From the NCBI RefSeq assembly GCF_029607905.1, contig NZ_JAPHEH010000001.1:1-64000 (forward strand): 64,000 nt of DNA. The letters run 5' to 3'. Within the stretch, counting starts at the first letter, position 1, and every line of letters begins with the position of its first letter. The stretch comes from Thiovibrio frasassiensis (GTDB taxonomy: Bacteria; Desulfobacterota; Desulfobulbia; Desulfobulbales; Desulfurivibrionaceae). The position numbers and the translations under genes were made by a program. A model generated the notes under the pieces. It ran no database searches. It saw only the letters and a program-made list of their open reading frames with translations, and was not told the DNA's origin. Positions 16,477 through 26,897 of the stretch are shown piece by piece.

Positions 16477-18063
16477 TCAGGCAAACATCTGGCCGACCTT
16501 CGCCTTAAAATCATCCTTGGAAAAAGGCTTGGTGATAAAATCCGTCACCCCTGCCTGCCGGGCCAGTTCCGCCTGGGTTTTTTCCGATTCGGTGGTTGCC
16601 ATCAGCACCGGAATCGCGGCCCATTCCGCCTTTTTTCTGATCTCCCGGGTCAGTTCAATGCCATCCATATTGGGCATGTTCATATCGGTGATGATCAGGT
16701 CAAACTCGCTATCTATCTGGAGATAATCAAAGGCCTTTTTCCCATCTTCCACCGTGACCAATTCCATGCCGAGATCAGCAGCAACACCCTTATAGAAAAA
16801 CAACATGGCCTTGGAGTCATCCGCGGCAAGAATGCGTTTCTCTTTGGCTCCGACATCAGCGAGGCTCAAGAACTGAATGTCCTTGGCAGCTTGCTCCCCG
16901 CCGATCTTGGCAAGTTCCGCCCGAAAAGCGCCGATGGCCTCATGATCGCCGGATTTCCGCACGGCGGAAAGCAATGTGCCACGCTGCCCACCATCTTTAT
17001 AGAGAGCGGCAAAGAGCTGTCGGGCGTGGGAGGTAATAAGGGCGGAAAGCACTCGCCCGCTTTGGGCGTCACCCCTGGCAATGGTCTCGTTCAAAACCTT
17101 AACGACCCCGGGGTTGCATTGATGATCAAGGGCGGTCATCACGGCAATGAGCACAAGATCGTCCCCTTCGGCAAGACCATCGGTCAAACCGATCACACTG
17201 CGCATGGAGCTGATCCGGCCCAACGCCTCATAAATGGCAAATTTCAGATTGGCGTCCCCGGCACTTTCCAGATGGGCAACCAGGATGTCGGCGCCCCGTT
17301 TTTTCCCGGTCATGCCGATAACATTGGCCGCCATGATTTTTTCGTCTTTATCCCCGGTTTCAAGACATTTTTCCAGATCGGGCAGGATGTCTTCCCCCAT
17401 TCCGGCAAGGGTGGAGATGACAACCCGCCGAAACGAAGGATTGCCATGATGGATAAAGCCGATGAGAAACCCGGAGGTGGTCTCGACGGGGAAACTGGCG
17501 AGGTTTTCCACCGCCAAGGCGGTACGTAAATCGCATCCGACATCAACGCTCTGAACCTCCCTGCTCTCGGAAACCAGAGTCATCAAAGCATCACAGACTT
17601 TTGGGTCATGCGTACCGGTAAGACCGCGCATGGCCCAGGCAACAACGGAATAATCCTCATGTTTGAGATAAGGCAGCAAAATTTCCGTTAAACCGCCTTC
17701 CTTATAGTTGACCAAAGCCCGAATGACCTCGGAGATCACCTCGCTGTCCGTTGCGGAACCAAGAAGCTTTACCAGGGCATCCTTAAGAAGGTAAGAGCCG
17801 CCGTCGGCAGCCCGACGAATACAAAGAAGACGGACAGCCTCTGATTCATGGGCCAAGCCAGCGATAATCTCCTGCTCCCGCCCGGCAAGCAAATCAAAAA
17901 GGGTATGATACACCATCTCATCAACCGCCTGATCACCAAGGGGGTTGGCATACATATTCAACAGGGCCGGGATGGCTTCCACCAACCTGGACTCCTTGAT
18001 CTCATCCAGACAGATGATCTGTTCGATCATATCTTTTTGAGCAAAATCATTTAAGAGATCCAT
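16477..18063 (-). CDS. HEAT-repeat protein with C-terminal response-regulator receiver domain
   Basis: Residues 1 to about 400 form a helical repeat region of HEAT/PBS-lyase type, with repeating units of about 30 residues such as SATDSEVISEVIRALVNY and LPYLKHEDYSVVAWAMRGL. Residues 407-528 are a CheY-like receiver: acidic pair in AADDS, phospho-acceptor Asp in IITDMNMPNMDG, Thr in MATTE, and Lys in TKPF, so it should be phosphorylatable. It is the last gene of the che operon, preceded by AAGGAG. It may receive phosphate from CheA and act through protein contacts of the HEAT part; output and partner are unknown. Confidence 0.88.
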   Translation of the reverse strand: MDLLNDFAQKDMIEQIICLDEIKESRLVEAIPALLNMYANPLGDQAVDEMVYHTLFDLLAGREQEIIAGLAHESEAVRLLCIRRAADGGSYLLKDALVKLLGSATDSEVISEVIRALVNYKEGGLTEILLPYLKHEDYSVVAWAMRGLTGTHDPKVCDALMTLVSESREVQSVDVGCDLRTALAVENLASFPVETTSGFLIGFIHHGNPSFRRVVISTLAGMGEDILPDLEKCLETGDKDEKIMAANVIGMTGKKRGADILVAHLESAGDANLKFAIYEALGRISSMRSVIGLTDGLAEGDDLVLIAVMTALDHQCNPGVVKVLNETIARGDAQSGRVLSALITSHARQLFAALYKDGGQRGTLLSAVRKSGDHEAIGAFRAELAKIGGEQAAKDIQFLSLADVGAKEKRILAADDSKAMLFFYKGVAADLGMELVTVEDGKKAFDYLQIDSEFDLIITDMNMPNMDGIELTREIRKKAEWAAIPVLMATTESEKTQAELARQAGVTDFITKPFSKDDFKAKVGQMFA

Positions 18064-18178
18064 GGTGCTCCTTCTCGCACGTTATCTTTAGGTCGCTTGC
18101 CCAGACCGTCCAAATAAAAACTGTCTGTTTGCTTCATTGATATACTATTACACCGGGTCTCATTTTAGAATCTTTTTT

Positions 18179-19249
<1,071 letters not shown>

Positions 19250-19756
19250 CTAATCAAATGATCGTGGGATACGTCTCAGCAAAACGTCTCCGGTATGGGT
19301 ATAGAAAAACAGCTTGCAGCCATGCACGCCGCCCACCTTTTCCACCGAGACGGGAACGTGGTAGCGTGCCAAAGCCTCCCGTGCCGCCGTGATATTCATC
19401 GAACCAATGCTCCTGCCATCGGTCATCGGGCCGAAACGGACATCAAGAACATCCGCGCCGCCAAAGATCTTAGCCACCAACCCGGCGTTGGGACACAAAA
19501 CATCGCCGTGGGTGAGAATCTCAACCATGTACCGCACCGAAGTGTCCACAAAGCGAAAGCTGTCCTCGATCTTCAGATCAGAGCGGACCGGCATCACCCC
19601 ATGGCACATGGCGCCGGTTTTCTGTTTGGGACAAAACAGGCACACCGAGACACAGGAGCCAAGAAGGGTGGTGATCAGGGTCGGCTCCTGGGCGACAAAG
19701 AGCTCGCCGGGATGCAGGTTCACCACAGGAAGATCCGTATCCAGAAGGTTCTTCAT
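19250..19756 (-). CDS. cheD: Chemoreceptor glutamine deamidase CheD
   Basis: CheD deamidates receptor glutamines and in some species interacts with CheC. The 168-residue product has the catalytic cysteine in LLGSCVSVC and a histidine in MCHGVMP, with the NAGLVAKIFGGADVL and IGSMN family stretches. Its start codon overlaps the cheR stop by four bases, which suggests coupled translation. No cheC or cheX is seen in the window. Confidence 0.95.
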   Translation of the reverse strand: MKNLLDTDLPVVNLHPGELFVAQEPTLITTLLGSCVSVCLFCPKQKTGAMCHGVMPVRSDLKIEDSFRFVDTSVRYMVEILTHGDVLCPNAGLVAKIFGGADVLDVRFGPMTDGRSIGSMNITAAREALARYHVPVSVEKVGGVHGCKLFFYTHTGDVLLRRIPRSFD

Positions 19757-20637
19757 TTACAACACCGATACACCGCCGCCGCAACCCGTTCCATTCGGTC
19801 GCCTATGCCTTCCAGGGTTTCCGAATGCCCGGTGAAGAGATACCCTTTGGGAGAAAGCTGCCGATAAAATTTTTCAAACAGTGCACACTGGGTTTTCCGG
19901 TCAAAATAGATGATTACGTTGCGGCAAAAGATGAGATCCATCTTCTGCTCAATGCCGAAATCGCGGTCCATAAAATTAAGCCGCTTGAACTTTACCTTGC
20001 GCCGGAGCTCCGGGACAACCCGATGAAATCCCTTGTGCGAACCTTTTCCCCGCATCAAATACTTGTTGCGCAGCATCAGGGAAACCGGGGCCACCACTTC
20101 ATCGGTATAGACCGCCTCTTCCGCCTTGGCAAGCACCTCGGTGCAGATATCCGTTGCCAAAATGGAATAATCAAGGCCCGGATATTTGGAAAAAAATTCC
20201 TCCAGGACCATGGCCAGGGTGTAGGGCTCCTCTCCGCTGGAACAGCCAGCGCTCCAGACCCGAAGGATTTTGTGGGATTGATGGGTCATCCGCTGCACAT
20301 AGTCGGGGAGGGTAATGGTGTTCATCACATCAAAATGCTTTGCCTCCCGAAAAAAATCGGTCTTATTGGTGCTGACCACATCGATCATATGGCACAGCTC
20401 CTGGGCCTGACCATCGGGGCTTAGTACGTAATCGAGATAGGCGGAGAAGGAATCCAGGTGCAGCTGCCGTAACCGCTTCTGCAACCGGGCGGAAAGCATG
20501 GTCTTTTTGATGGGAGGCAGCTTGATGCCGCAGGTTTCGTAAATGAAGGCACTGAAGCGATTAAAATCCCGATCGGACAAGACCGGCGAATGCACGGCCC
20601 TGTCCCCCGCTATCCCCTGATTTCCAAATAATGTCAT
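19753..20637 (-). CDS. cheR: Chemotaxis protein methyltransferase CheR
   Basis: CheR methylates receptor glutamates with S-adenosylmethionine. The 294-residue product has the N-terminal helical domain, the SAM motif VWSAGCSSGEEPYTLAM near residue 125, NLMD-like NFMDRDFG, and FCRNVIIYFD. ATG at 20637 has GGGGAA upstream and is preferred over an extended frame that overlaps cheW. The five MCPs upstream with x-F-E-R-Y tails make this CheR a candidate for pentapeptide-tethered methylation. Confidence 0.96.
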   Translation of the reverse strand: MTLFGNQGIAGDRAVHSPVLSDRDFNRFSAFIYETCGIKLPPIKKTMLSARLQKRLRQLHLDSFSAYLDYVLSPDGQAQELCHMIDVVSTNKTDFFREAKHFDVMNTITLPDYVQRMTHQSHKILRVWSAGCSSGEEPYTLAMVLEEFFSKYPGLDYSILATDICTEVLAKAEEAVYTDEVVAPVSLMLRNKYLMRGKGSHKGFHRVVPELRRKVKFKRLNFMDRDFGIEQKMDLIFCRNVIIYFDRKTQCALFEKFYRQLSPKGYLFTGHSETLEGIGDRMERVAAAVYRCCK

Positions 20638-20665
20638 GCGTTCCCCAGATTCAGCTTTCTGACGG

Positions 20666-21220
20666 CTATGCTTCCGCGCCGACAGATTCTTCGGGGTTGG
20701 CGGCAACGGAGTGGGTCGAAGCGATGCTGTCTATTTCCCGCAGGGCTGCTTCGCCCTCACTGGCCAAAACTTTGTCGATATCGAGAATGATCAAAAATTT
20801 CTCCTCGCTCTGCCGTCCCATGCCCTTGATAAACTCAGTGTTCAGGTTGGTTCCCATTTTGGGAACAGACTCGATGTCTTCCGGATTCAGATCAAGAACC
20901 ATCTGCACGGAGTCGGTCAGCACCCCCATCTCCACCAGGTTGGCATCCACCTCCAGCTCCACGATCATGATGCAGGTGTTCTTGCAATACTCAATGCTGC
21001 CCATTCCCAGCTTCAAGCCGAGATCCATAACCGGCACCACATTGCCGCGCAGGTTGATAACTCCACTCAGATACTCGGGCATCCGAGGAATCCTGGTCAT
21101 GGTGGTGACATCAAGCACCTCCCTGACCTTGGAAATTTCTATGGCAAACCCCTCCTCCCGAAGCATGAAGGTGAGATATTGCGTGGCCTGCGACTGAACC
21201 GTTTCCTTTTTTGCACTCAT
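20666..21220 (-). CDS. cheW: Chemotaxis coupling protein CheW
   Basis: CheW links receptors to CheA. The 184-residue protein covers the CheW SH3-like double barrel with FAIEISKVREVL, SGVINLRGNVVPVMDL and FLIILDIDKVL. It has a C-terminal extension of about 25 residues rich in acidic and small residues. GGGAG precedes the start. It lies between cheA and cheR. Confidence 0.96.
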   Translation of the reverse strand: MSAKKETVQSQATQYLTFMLREEGFAIEISKVREVLDVTTMTRIPRMPEYLSGVINLRGNVVPVMDLGLKLGMGSIEYCKNTCIMIVELEVDANLVEMGVLTDSVQMVLDLNPEDIESVPKMGTNLNTEFIKGMGRQSEEKFLIILDIDKVLASEGEAALREIDSIASTHSVAANPEESVGAEA

Positions 21221-21300
21221 GTTTTCTCTCCCATGTGCTTTTTATCCGCCAGATCCAGCCCCAGCCCAACAACGGAATCCGACAGCCTAATATCATTTCT

Positions 21301-23391
21301 TCAGTTGATAAGAGTGTTATGCTCTTCCTGACGAGCGCATTGCATCACATTGGTCACGTCAAGGATCAGGGCAACATGCCCGTTGCCCAAAATTGTCGAG
21401 CCGGAAAGCCCGGTGGCATGCCGGTACACCCAGCCAAGTGATTTCAAAACCGTCTGGTGCTCTCCCACCACACCGTCAAGCACCAGTCCGAATCGCTCGC
21501 CGTTGATTCGGCTGATCACCATCTGTTCCCGCACAGGTCTTTCTCCGGGAATGGCAAAGAAGTCCCGCAGCCGCACATAGGGCACAAGCTGATCCCGCAC
21601 CGGCAGCATCCGCCGATTATGGAACCTGGCGATATCCTCCATGGTAAGCTCCACACACTCCTCCACCTGGGAAAGGGGCAGAACAAAATGCGTTTCCCCG
21701 GCCTTTACCAGCAGACCGTCAATAATGGCAAGGGTCAGAGGCAACATGATGGTGATCGTGGTGCCCTGCCCCTTAATGCTGTGGGTCACGGAAACTGATC
21801 CCTTGAGGGCGTCAACCGTGCTTTTCACCACGTCCATGCCCACCCCGCGACCGGAGACGCTGGTAACGGTCTTGGCCGTGGACAATCCCGGCATAAAAAT
21901 GGTATTCCATATCTCCTGTTCGCTCGGTTCCGTGTCGGCACGGAACAGCCCTTTTTCCATCGCCTTCTGCCGAATTCTTTCCGCATCAAGCCCCTTACCG
22001 TCATCGGTAACGGTGATGACGACATTGGCCCCGGAATGGTGCGCAGCAAGAGAAATCGTGCCCTTGCGCGGCTTTCCTGCCCGCTCCCGCTCCTCCGGCA
22101 ACTCGATCCCATGGTCGATGCTGTTCCTAATCAAATGGACCATGGGGTCGCCCAGTTGGTCTATCACATTCTTGTCAAGCTCGGTCTCGGCCCCCGCAGT
22201 GACCATGACCACTTCCTTGCCAAGCTCGGCGGAAAGATCCCTGACCAGCCGCTTGAATTTCACAAAGGTGGTACCGATGGGCAGCATGCGGATGTTGAGC
22301 ACACAATCCCGCAGTTCGGCGGTAAGCCGCTCCACCTCTTCCACCGGCTCGACAAGCTCGGATTCCTTGTGCTGACTGGCAACCTGGGTAAGTCGGGCCT
22401 GGGTGACAACCAATTCACCCACCAGATTGATGAGCTGATCCAGTTTTTCCGAGGCAACCCGGATACTTTCCGCACCCTTGGCAACCGTCGCCTTTTCCTT
22501 GGATTCCCGCACCAGTTTCTGTTCGGCAAGCGCTGCGTCGACACTGGTGCGCGAGACAAGCTTCTCTCCAACCAGCAGTTCCCCCAGAGGCTTCTGCCGG
22601 TCAAGCACCGTTTTCAAATCCTCGGCGGAGATTTCCCCCTGTTCCAAGAGGATCTCGCCAAGCTTCTTGTGCTCTTCCAGCTCCTCCTCCCCTTCCACGG
22701 CAAGGACCGTCACCGTAACCCTACAGCTGGACTCGGCAAACACCAGCACATCCTCGATGGCGTTGACTCCCTTGTCGGTGGTAAGGAGGATGAGAGCGCC
22801 GCCATCCTCCTGCTCCGCATCCATAAAGGCCGTGCTTTCCCCGAGCGTGTCAAGCTCGGCAAGCAACGCTTCCATGGTACTGCCGCCGACAAAAAACTCA
22901 GGGGTCGGCTTAACGGAAATGCGATAATGGCTGCGCCTTCCCAGGGTGGGATCTTTTTCCTCTTCAGAAACCTGCGGAGCAGAAGCCGCTTGCTTGGCAA
23001 GCGGCATGCCGCCGCCGACCAGAACCTGCAATGCAACAATGATCCGCTCCCCCTCGGTGGGGTCCGCTTCTCCACCGCCGGTCGCGGCATCGAGCAGGGC
23101 ACGGATATGATCCCTGGAGGCCAGGGTCAAATCGATCAACTCCGTGCTCACCGGCACCGACCCGTCCCGAACCTTGTCCAGCGCAGTTTCCACATGATGG
23201 GTGAATCCTGCAATGTCATCAAAGCCGAACATCGCCCCAGAGCCTTTGATCGTGTGCATCGCCCGAAAAACGCGGCTCACTATCTTGAGATCGGCCGGAT
23301 CCTTCTCCAACTCCAGCAGAGAGGTTTCCAGCTCCTCAAGGAGTTCACCCGCCTCTTCTCGAAAAATTTCAGCGTATTCAGAATCCGCCAT
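21301..23391 (-). CDS. cheA: Chemotaxis histidine kinase CheA
   Basis: CheA is the receptor-controlled kinase. The 696 residues contain an HPt domain with phospho-acceptor His46 (AMHTIKGSG), a P2-like region near 150-230, then an unusual segment near 242-295 that looks like two degenerate MshEN-type repeats (KKLGEILLEQGEIS and LGELLVGEKLVS). These are followed by the dimerisation helices, the ATP-binding domain (N-box LIRNSIDHGIE, G-box SGRGVGMDVV) and a C-terminal CheW-like domain. It lies directly after the six MCP genes and before cheW. Confidence 0.96.
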   Translation of the reverse strand: MADSEYAEIFREEAGELLEELETSLLELEKDPADLKIVSRVFRAMHTIKGSGAMFGFDDIAGFTHHVETALDKVRDGSVPVSTELIDLTLASRDHIRALLDAATGGGEADPTEGERIIVALQVLVGGGMPLAKQAASAPQVSEEEKDPTLGRRSHYRISVKPTPEFFVGGSTMEALLAELDTLGESTAFMDAEQEDGGALILLTTDKGVNAIEDVLVFAESSCRVTVTVLAVEGEEELEEHKKLGEILLEQGEISAEDLKTVLDRQKPLGELLVGEKLVSRTSVDAALAEQKLVRESKEKATVAKGAESIRVASEKLDQLINLVGELVVTQARLTQVASQHKESELVEPVEEVERLTAELRDCVLNIRMLPIGTTFVKFKRLVRDLSAELGKEVVMVTAGAETELDKNVIDQLGDPMVHLIRNSIDHGIELPEERERAGKPRKGTISLAAHHSGANVVITVTDDGKGLDAERIRQKAMEKGLFRADTEPSEQEIWNTIFMPGLSTAKTVTSVSGRGVGMDVVKSTVDALKGSVSVTHSIKGQGTTITIMLPLTLAIIDGLLVKAGETHFVLPLSQVEECVELTMEDIARFHNRRMLPVRDQLVPYVRLRDFFAIPGERPVREQMVISRINGERFGLVLDGVVGEHQTVLKSLGWVYRHATGLSGSTILGNGHVALILDVTNVMQCARQEEHNTLIN

Positions 23392-23435
23392 GGTCTACCC
23401 CTTTCCTGTTCAGCAGTATTTCACAAACATCGCGG

Positions 23436-25103
23436 TTAATAACGTTCAAATTCATTGGAATCATCCAGGGAGATTTTCTTCCCACCCTCTTTCCTGCTGC
23501 CGGCTTTCTCCTCATGGTAGCCTGCTCTTTTGCCAGCGGGCAGGGCCAGGGCGACGCGTCCAGGCTTCCGGTAGCCGCTAGCCCCCCCGGCGGCAATATG
23601 CGTTTTCACCCCGGCTTCATCCACCTTAAAGAAACCAATGGCATCCTGAAGCTGAGCTGCTTGGGCGGTCAATTCCTCGCTGGTTGAGGCCATCTCCTCG
23701 GCAGCCGCACTGTTGGACTGGATAACCTGATCAAACTGGTCGATGGCCTTGGTATTTTCCTCAATCCCCCGAGCCTGCTCATTGGAGGCGCCATCTATCT
23801 CTTGGACCAATTCGGCGGTTTTCTGGATCTGGGGGATAATATCGTTGATCAGCCTGCCGGCGTTGGTAGCGGTGGCCACACTGGCCGAAGCAACCCCCTT
23901 GATCTCCTGGGCCGAAACCTGACTGCGTTCCGCAAGCTTGCGCACCTCGGCGGCGACCACAGCAAAACCCTTGCCATGTTCCCCGGCCCGGGCCGCCTCG
24001 ATGGCGGCATTCAAAGCCAACAGATTGGTCTGGCGGGCTATCTCCTCAATAAGCTCGATCTTCTCGGCGATATGCTGCATGGCTTTTACGGTTTCTGCGA
24101 CCACCTGGCCACCGGCCTCGGCATCAATCGCGGTCTTACTGGCAATGGCAGAGGTTTGCCGGGCATTGTCGGCGGTCTGGGCAACAGTGCTGGCAAGTTC
24201 CTCCATGGAAGAGGATATCTCCTCGACCGAGGCCGCCTGCTCGCTGGCGCCCTGGGAAACCTGTTCCGAGCTGCTGCTCAACTCCTGGCTGCCCGCCGCG
24301 ACCTGATCCGCCGCACTACGCACATTCTGGATAATCTCCCGGAGTTTCAGTACCATGGCTTCCAAGGCCTCGGCCAACTGCCCTATCTCATCCTCCTTGT
24401 TGCCTTCCATCTTGGTATGGGACAAATCGCCATCGGCAATCCGCTGGGCAATGCCGACCATCTTGCCAAGGGCCGAAGCGATCCTGCCGGAAAAAACAAA
24501 AGCCAGGATTATGGTAAAAACAATAATGGCGCTGCCCAAAATAATACTGACAATATTGGCCAGCTTGATGGTGGAAAGCGCATTGGCAATACCGTTTGTC
24601 GCCTCATTCTCCATCTCCTCCTCAATCCGGTCCACCCGCTTGCCAAGCTCCTCGGCTGCTGCGTCGAACTCATCCATCGCCTTGGTAGCCAGAGCCAAAT
24701 CCCCTTTCACATAGAGCTCTGCGGTGCGCTTGCCTTTTTCAAAAAGTTCCCCGAACCACTTCTCGGCCTCCTCAATCTCGCTGCGATTTTCAGGATGAAG
24801 CGCCTTCAGCGCTTCGGCATGTTCCCGAAAGCGGACGGCATGCTCCGCGGCATCCTTGTGGGCTTCGGCCAGCGACTCGGCGCTGCGCACCGCGCTGGCG
24901 TCGGTGAATATTTCCTGCACCAGGAGCATCTCAAGCTTGATGTTCATGGCCAACTCGTTGCCGCCATACCCCTTGTCCCTGGCCTCTTCCACGCTGCTGG
25001 TCACCCTGCCCTGAAAAAAGCCGTTCACCAAGAGCTGGATCACCAGAACCAGACAAACCCCGCCAAAAGCGAACAGCATCTTGTTTCTGATATTCTTTTT
25101 CAT
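23436..25103 (-). CDS. Methyl-accepting chemotaxis protein, one HAMP, four-helix-type sensor
   Basis: This 555-residue receptor has an N-terminal membrane segment, a periplasmic helical region of about 150 residues (4HB-like), a second membrane segment near 190-210, one HAMP domain and a full cytoplasmic hairpin with the tip [21 protein letters not shown] flexible basic linker leads to the C-terminal tail NEFERY, which fits the x-[FYW]-x-x-[FYW] tether consensus. Its first 17 residues are identical to those of the MCP at 34355-36760, showing a shared origin. It is the receptor gene nearest to cheA; AAAGGAG precedes the start. Confidence 0.96.
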   Translation of the reverse strand: MKKNIRNKMLFAFGGVCLVLVIQLLVNGFFQGRVTSSVEEARDKGYGGNELAMNIKLEMLLVQEIFTDASAVRSAESLAEAHKDAAEHAVRFREHAEALKALHPENRSEIEEAEKWFGELFEKGKRTAELYVKGDLALATKAMDEFDAAAEELGKRVDRIEEEMENEATNGIANALSTIKLANIVSIILGSAIIVFTIILAFVFSGRIASALGKMVGIAQRIADGDLSHTKMEGNKEDEIGQLAEALEAMVLKLREIIQNVRSAADQVAAGSQELSSSSEQVSQGASEQAASVEEISSSMEELASTVAQTADNARQTSAIASKTAIDAEAGGQVVAETVKAMQHIAEKIELIEEIARQTNLLALNAAIEAARAGEHGKGFAVVAAEVRKLAERSQVSAQEIKGVASASVATATNAGRLINDIIPQIQKTAELVQEIDGASNEQARGIEENTKAIDQFDQVIQSNSAAAEEMASTSEELTAQAAQLQDAIGFFKVDEAGVKTHIAAGGASGYRKPGRVALALPAGKRAGYHEEKAGSRKEGGKKISLDDSNEFERY

Positions 25104-25139
25104 TTACGCTCCTTTAGGGTGTAAAATTTTACCCCCTAC

Positions 25140-26783
25140 CTAATAACGCTCAAAATCCTTGTGATCATCCAAGGCTATGCTCGCTCCTGCAGGAGAAGTC
25201 TGCTTGCCACCGCCTGAATATCCCTGCTTCGCTTTCTTTATATGAGACAAGGCCAAAGGAGCTTTCGCTAATCTCTGGCCCCCCGAACCGGAGACAATTG
25301 CCTGATGCCTTTGCCCTCCTGCCTCATCCAACTTGAAAAAGGCGATTGTTTCCAACATCTGAGATGCTTGCGCGGTCAATTCTTCGCTGGTGGAGGCCAT
25401 TTCCTCGGCCGCCGCACTGTTGGACTGAATAACCGAATCAAACTGCTCGATGGCCTTGGAATTCTCCTCGATTCCTCTGGCCTGCTCGTTGCTGGCCGCA
25501 TCGATCTCCTGCACCAGCTCGGCGGTTCTCTGGATCTGGGGAAGTATTTCGTTGATCAGCCTACCGGCATTCATGGCAGTGGCCACGCTGGCGGTGGCTA
25601 CGCCCTTGATCTCTTGGGCCGACACCTGGCTCCGCTCTGCAAGCTTGCGCACCTCGGCAGCCACCACAGCAAAGCCCTTGCCGTGCTCCCCGGCCCGAGC
25701 CGCCTCAATGGCGGCGTTCAAGGCCAGCAGGTTGGTCTGGCGTGCAATCTCTTCGATGAGTTCGATTTTTTCCGCGATATGCTGCATGGCTTCCACGGTT
25801 TCCGCCACCGCCTTGCCACCGGCTCCGGCATCGGTCGCGGTCTTGGTGGCAATGGCTGAGGTTTGCCGGGCATTGTCAGCGGTTTGGGCCACGGTACTGG
25901 CAAGTTCTTCCATGGACGAGGAGATCTCTTCCACGGAAGCGGCCTGCTCGCTGGCCCCCTGGGAAACCTGCTTAGCGTTGACGGTGATGCGAGCAAGGGC
26001 ATCGACCATTGTCTTCATAGCGGCCATGACGCTGCTGGTATCGCCGGTGGCAAGGGTAAGGTTGCTGGAAAAATCGCCGATCGCCACCATATTGGCGACG
26101 TCACGGACATCCTTGGGATCGGCGCCAAGCTGGCGCAGAATCGAACGGGTGAGGAATAGAGCAATGCCGATACTCAACAGAAGCGCACCCCCGCCCAGGC
26201 CGAACATGAGATTACGGGAGGTGTGGAAAACATTGGTACCCTCCTCGTAACGAGCGGCATTACGATCCAGATTGTGCGCTATCAGGTTGTCAAAATACCC
26301 CTGCACGGCGCGTTCCGCCGGGCCGCCCTCCTTGGTGCGTATCTGCTCTGCCTCGGCATCCTTGCCGGTGGTGGCAAGCTCGATGATCTTGTCATTCAGG
26401 CCCCGCAAGGTCTTATTGGCTTCCTTAATCTTGACTATCAGTTCATGGCCCTTGGTATCGTTGGCACTGGTCAGCTCCTCCATCTTTTTCAGGCTCTTTT
26501 CATACCCTTCACGAAACTTGGCGATCCGCCCCTGGTACTCCTTTTGTTTTTCCGGACTGGAGGTCAGGATAATGTTACGGACATTGATGGCGATATTGGC
26601 GATTTCCTTGTCCGCGCTGCTGAGTTCCGTTATCCGCACCGAATTGACTTCAACAAGCACCCTCATCTCGCCCATAATCTTGGCCATCCCGGTGGCGCCG
26701 ATCCAGATCAGGACCGCCATGATCACCACCAACACCGAGAAGCCAAAGCTCAATCGCTTGCTAAGATTCATGTCTTGTAACAT
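25140..26783 (-). CDS. Methyl-accepting chemotaxis protein, one HAMP, shortened HAMP-signalling junction
   Basis: The 547-residue receptor has two membrane segments (near 12-32 and 190-210), a four-helix sensor, one HAMP domain and the signalling hairpin. Compared with its neighbours it lacks about 18 residues between the HAMP and the QVSQGASEQ segment. The C-terminal tail is DFERY. ATG at 26783 is chosen since AGGAG precedes it; the frame is open upstream. Confidence 0.95.
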   Translation of the reverse strand: MLQDMNLSKRLSFGFSVLVVIMAVLIWIGATGMAKIMGEMRVLVEVNSVRITELSSADKEIANIAINVRNIILTSSPEKQKEYQGRIAKFREGYEKSLKKMEELTSANDTKGHELIVKIKEANKTLRGLNDKIIELATTGKDAEAEQIRTKEGGPAERAVQGYFDNLIAHNLDRNAARYEEGTNVFHTSRNLMFGLGGGALLLSIGIALFLTRSILRQLGADPKDVRDVANMVAIGDFSSNLTLATGDTSSVMAAMKTMVDALARITVNAKQVSQGASEQAASVEEISSSMEELASTVAQTADNARQTSAIATKTATDAGAGGKAVAETVEAMQHIAEKIELIEEIARQTNLLALNAAIEAARAGEHGKGFAVVAAEVRKLAERSQVSAQEIKGVATASVATAMNAGRLINEILPQIQRTAELVQEIDAASNEQARGIEENSKAIEQFDSVIQSNSAAAEEMASTSEELTAQASQMLETIAFFKLDEAGGQRHQAIVSGSGGQRLAKAPLALSHIKKAKQGYSGGGKQTSPAGASIALDDHKDFERY

Positions 26784-26897
26784 TTTCCACTCTCCTGTCC
26801 CTATGGTTTCCTGCTTTGCAAATTTGTCCCCGTGACGACAAAGCGACAATGGATTCCCCCCCGGATCATATTGTGCTCAGATGGAAACATATTTCCC

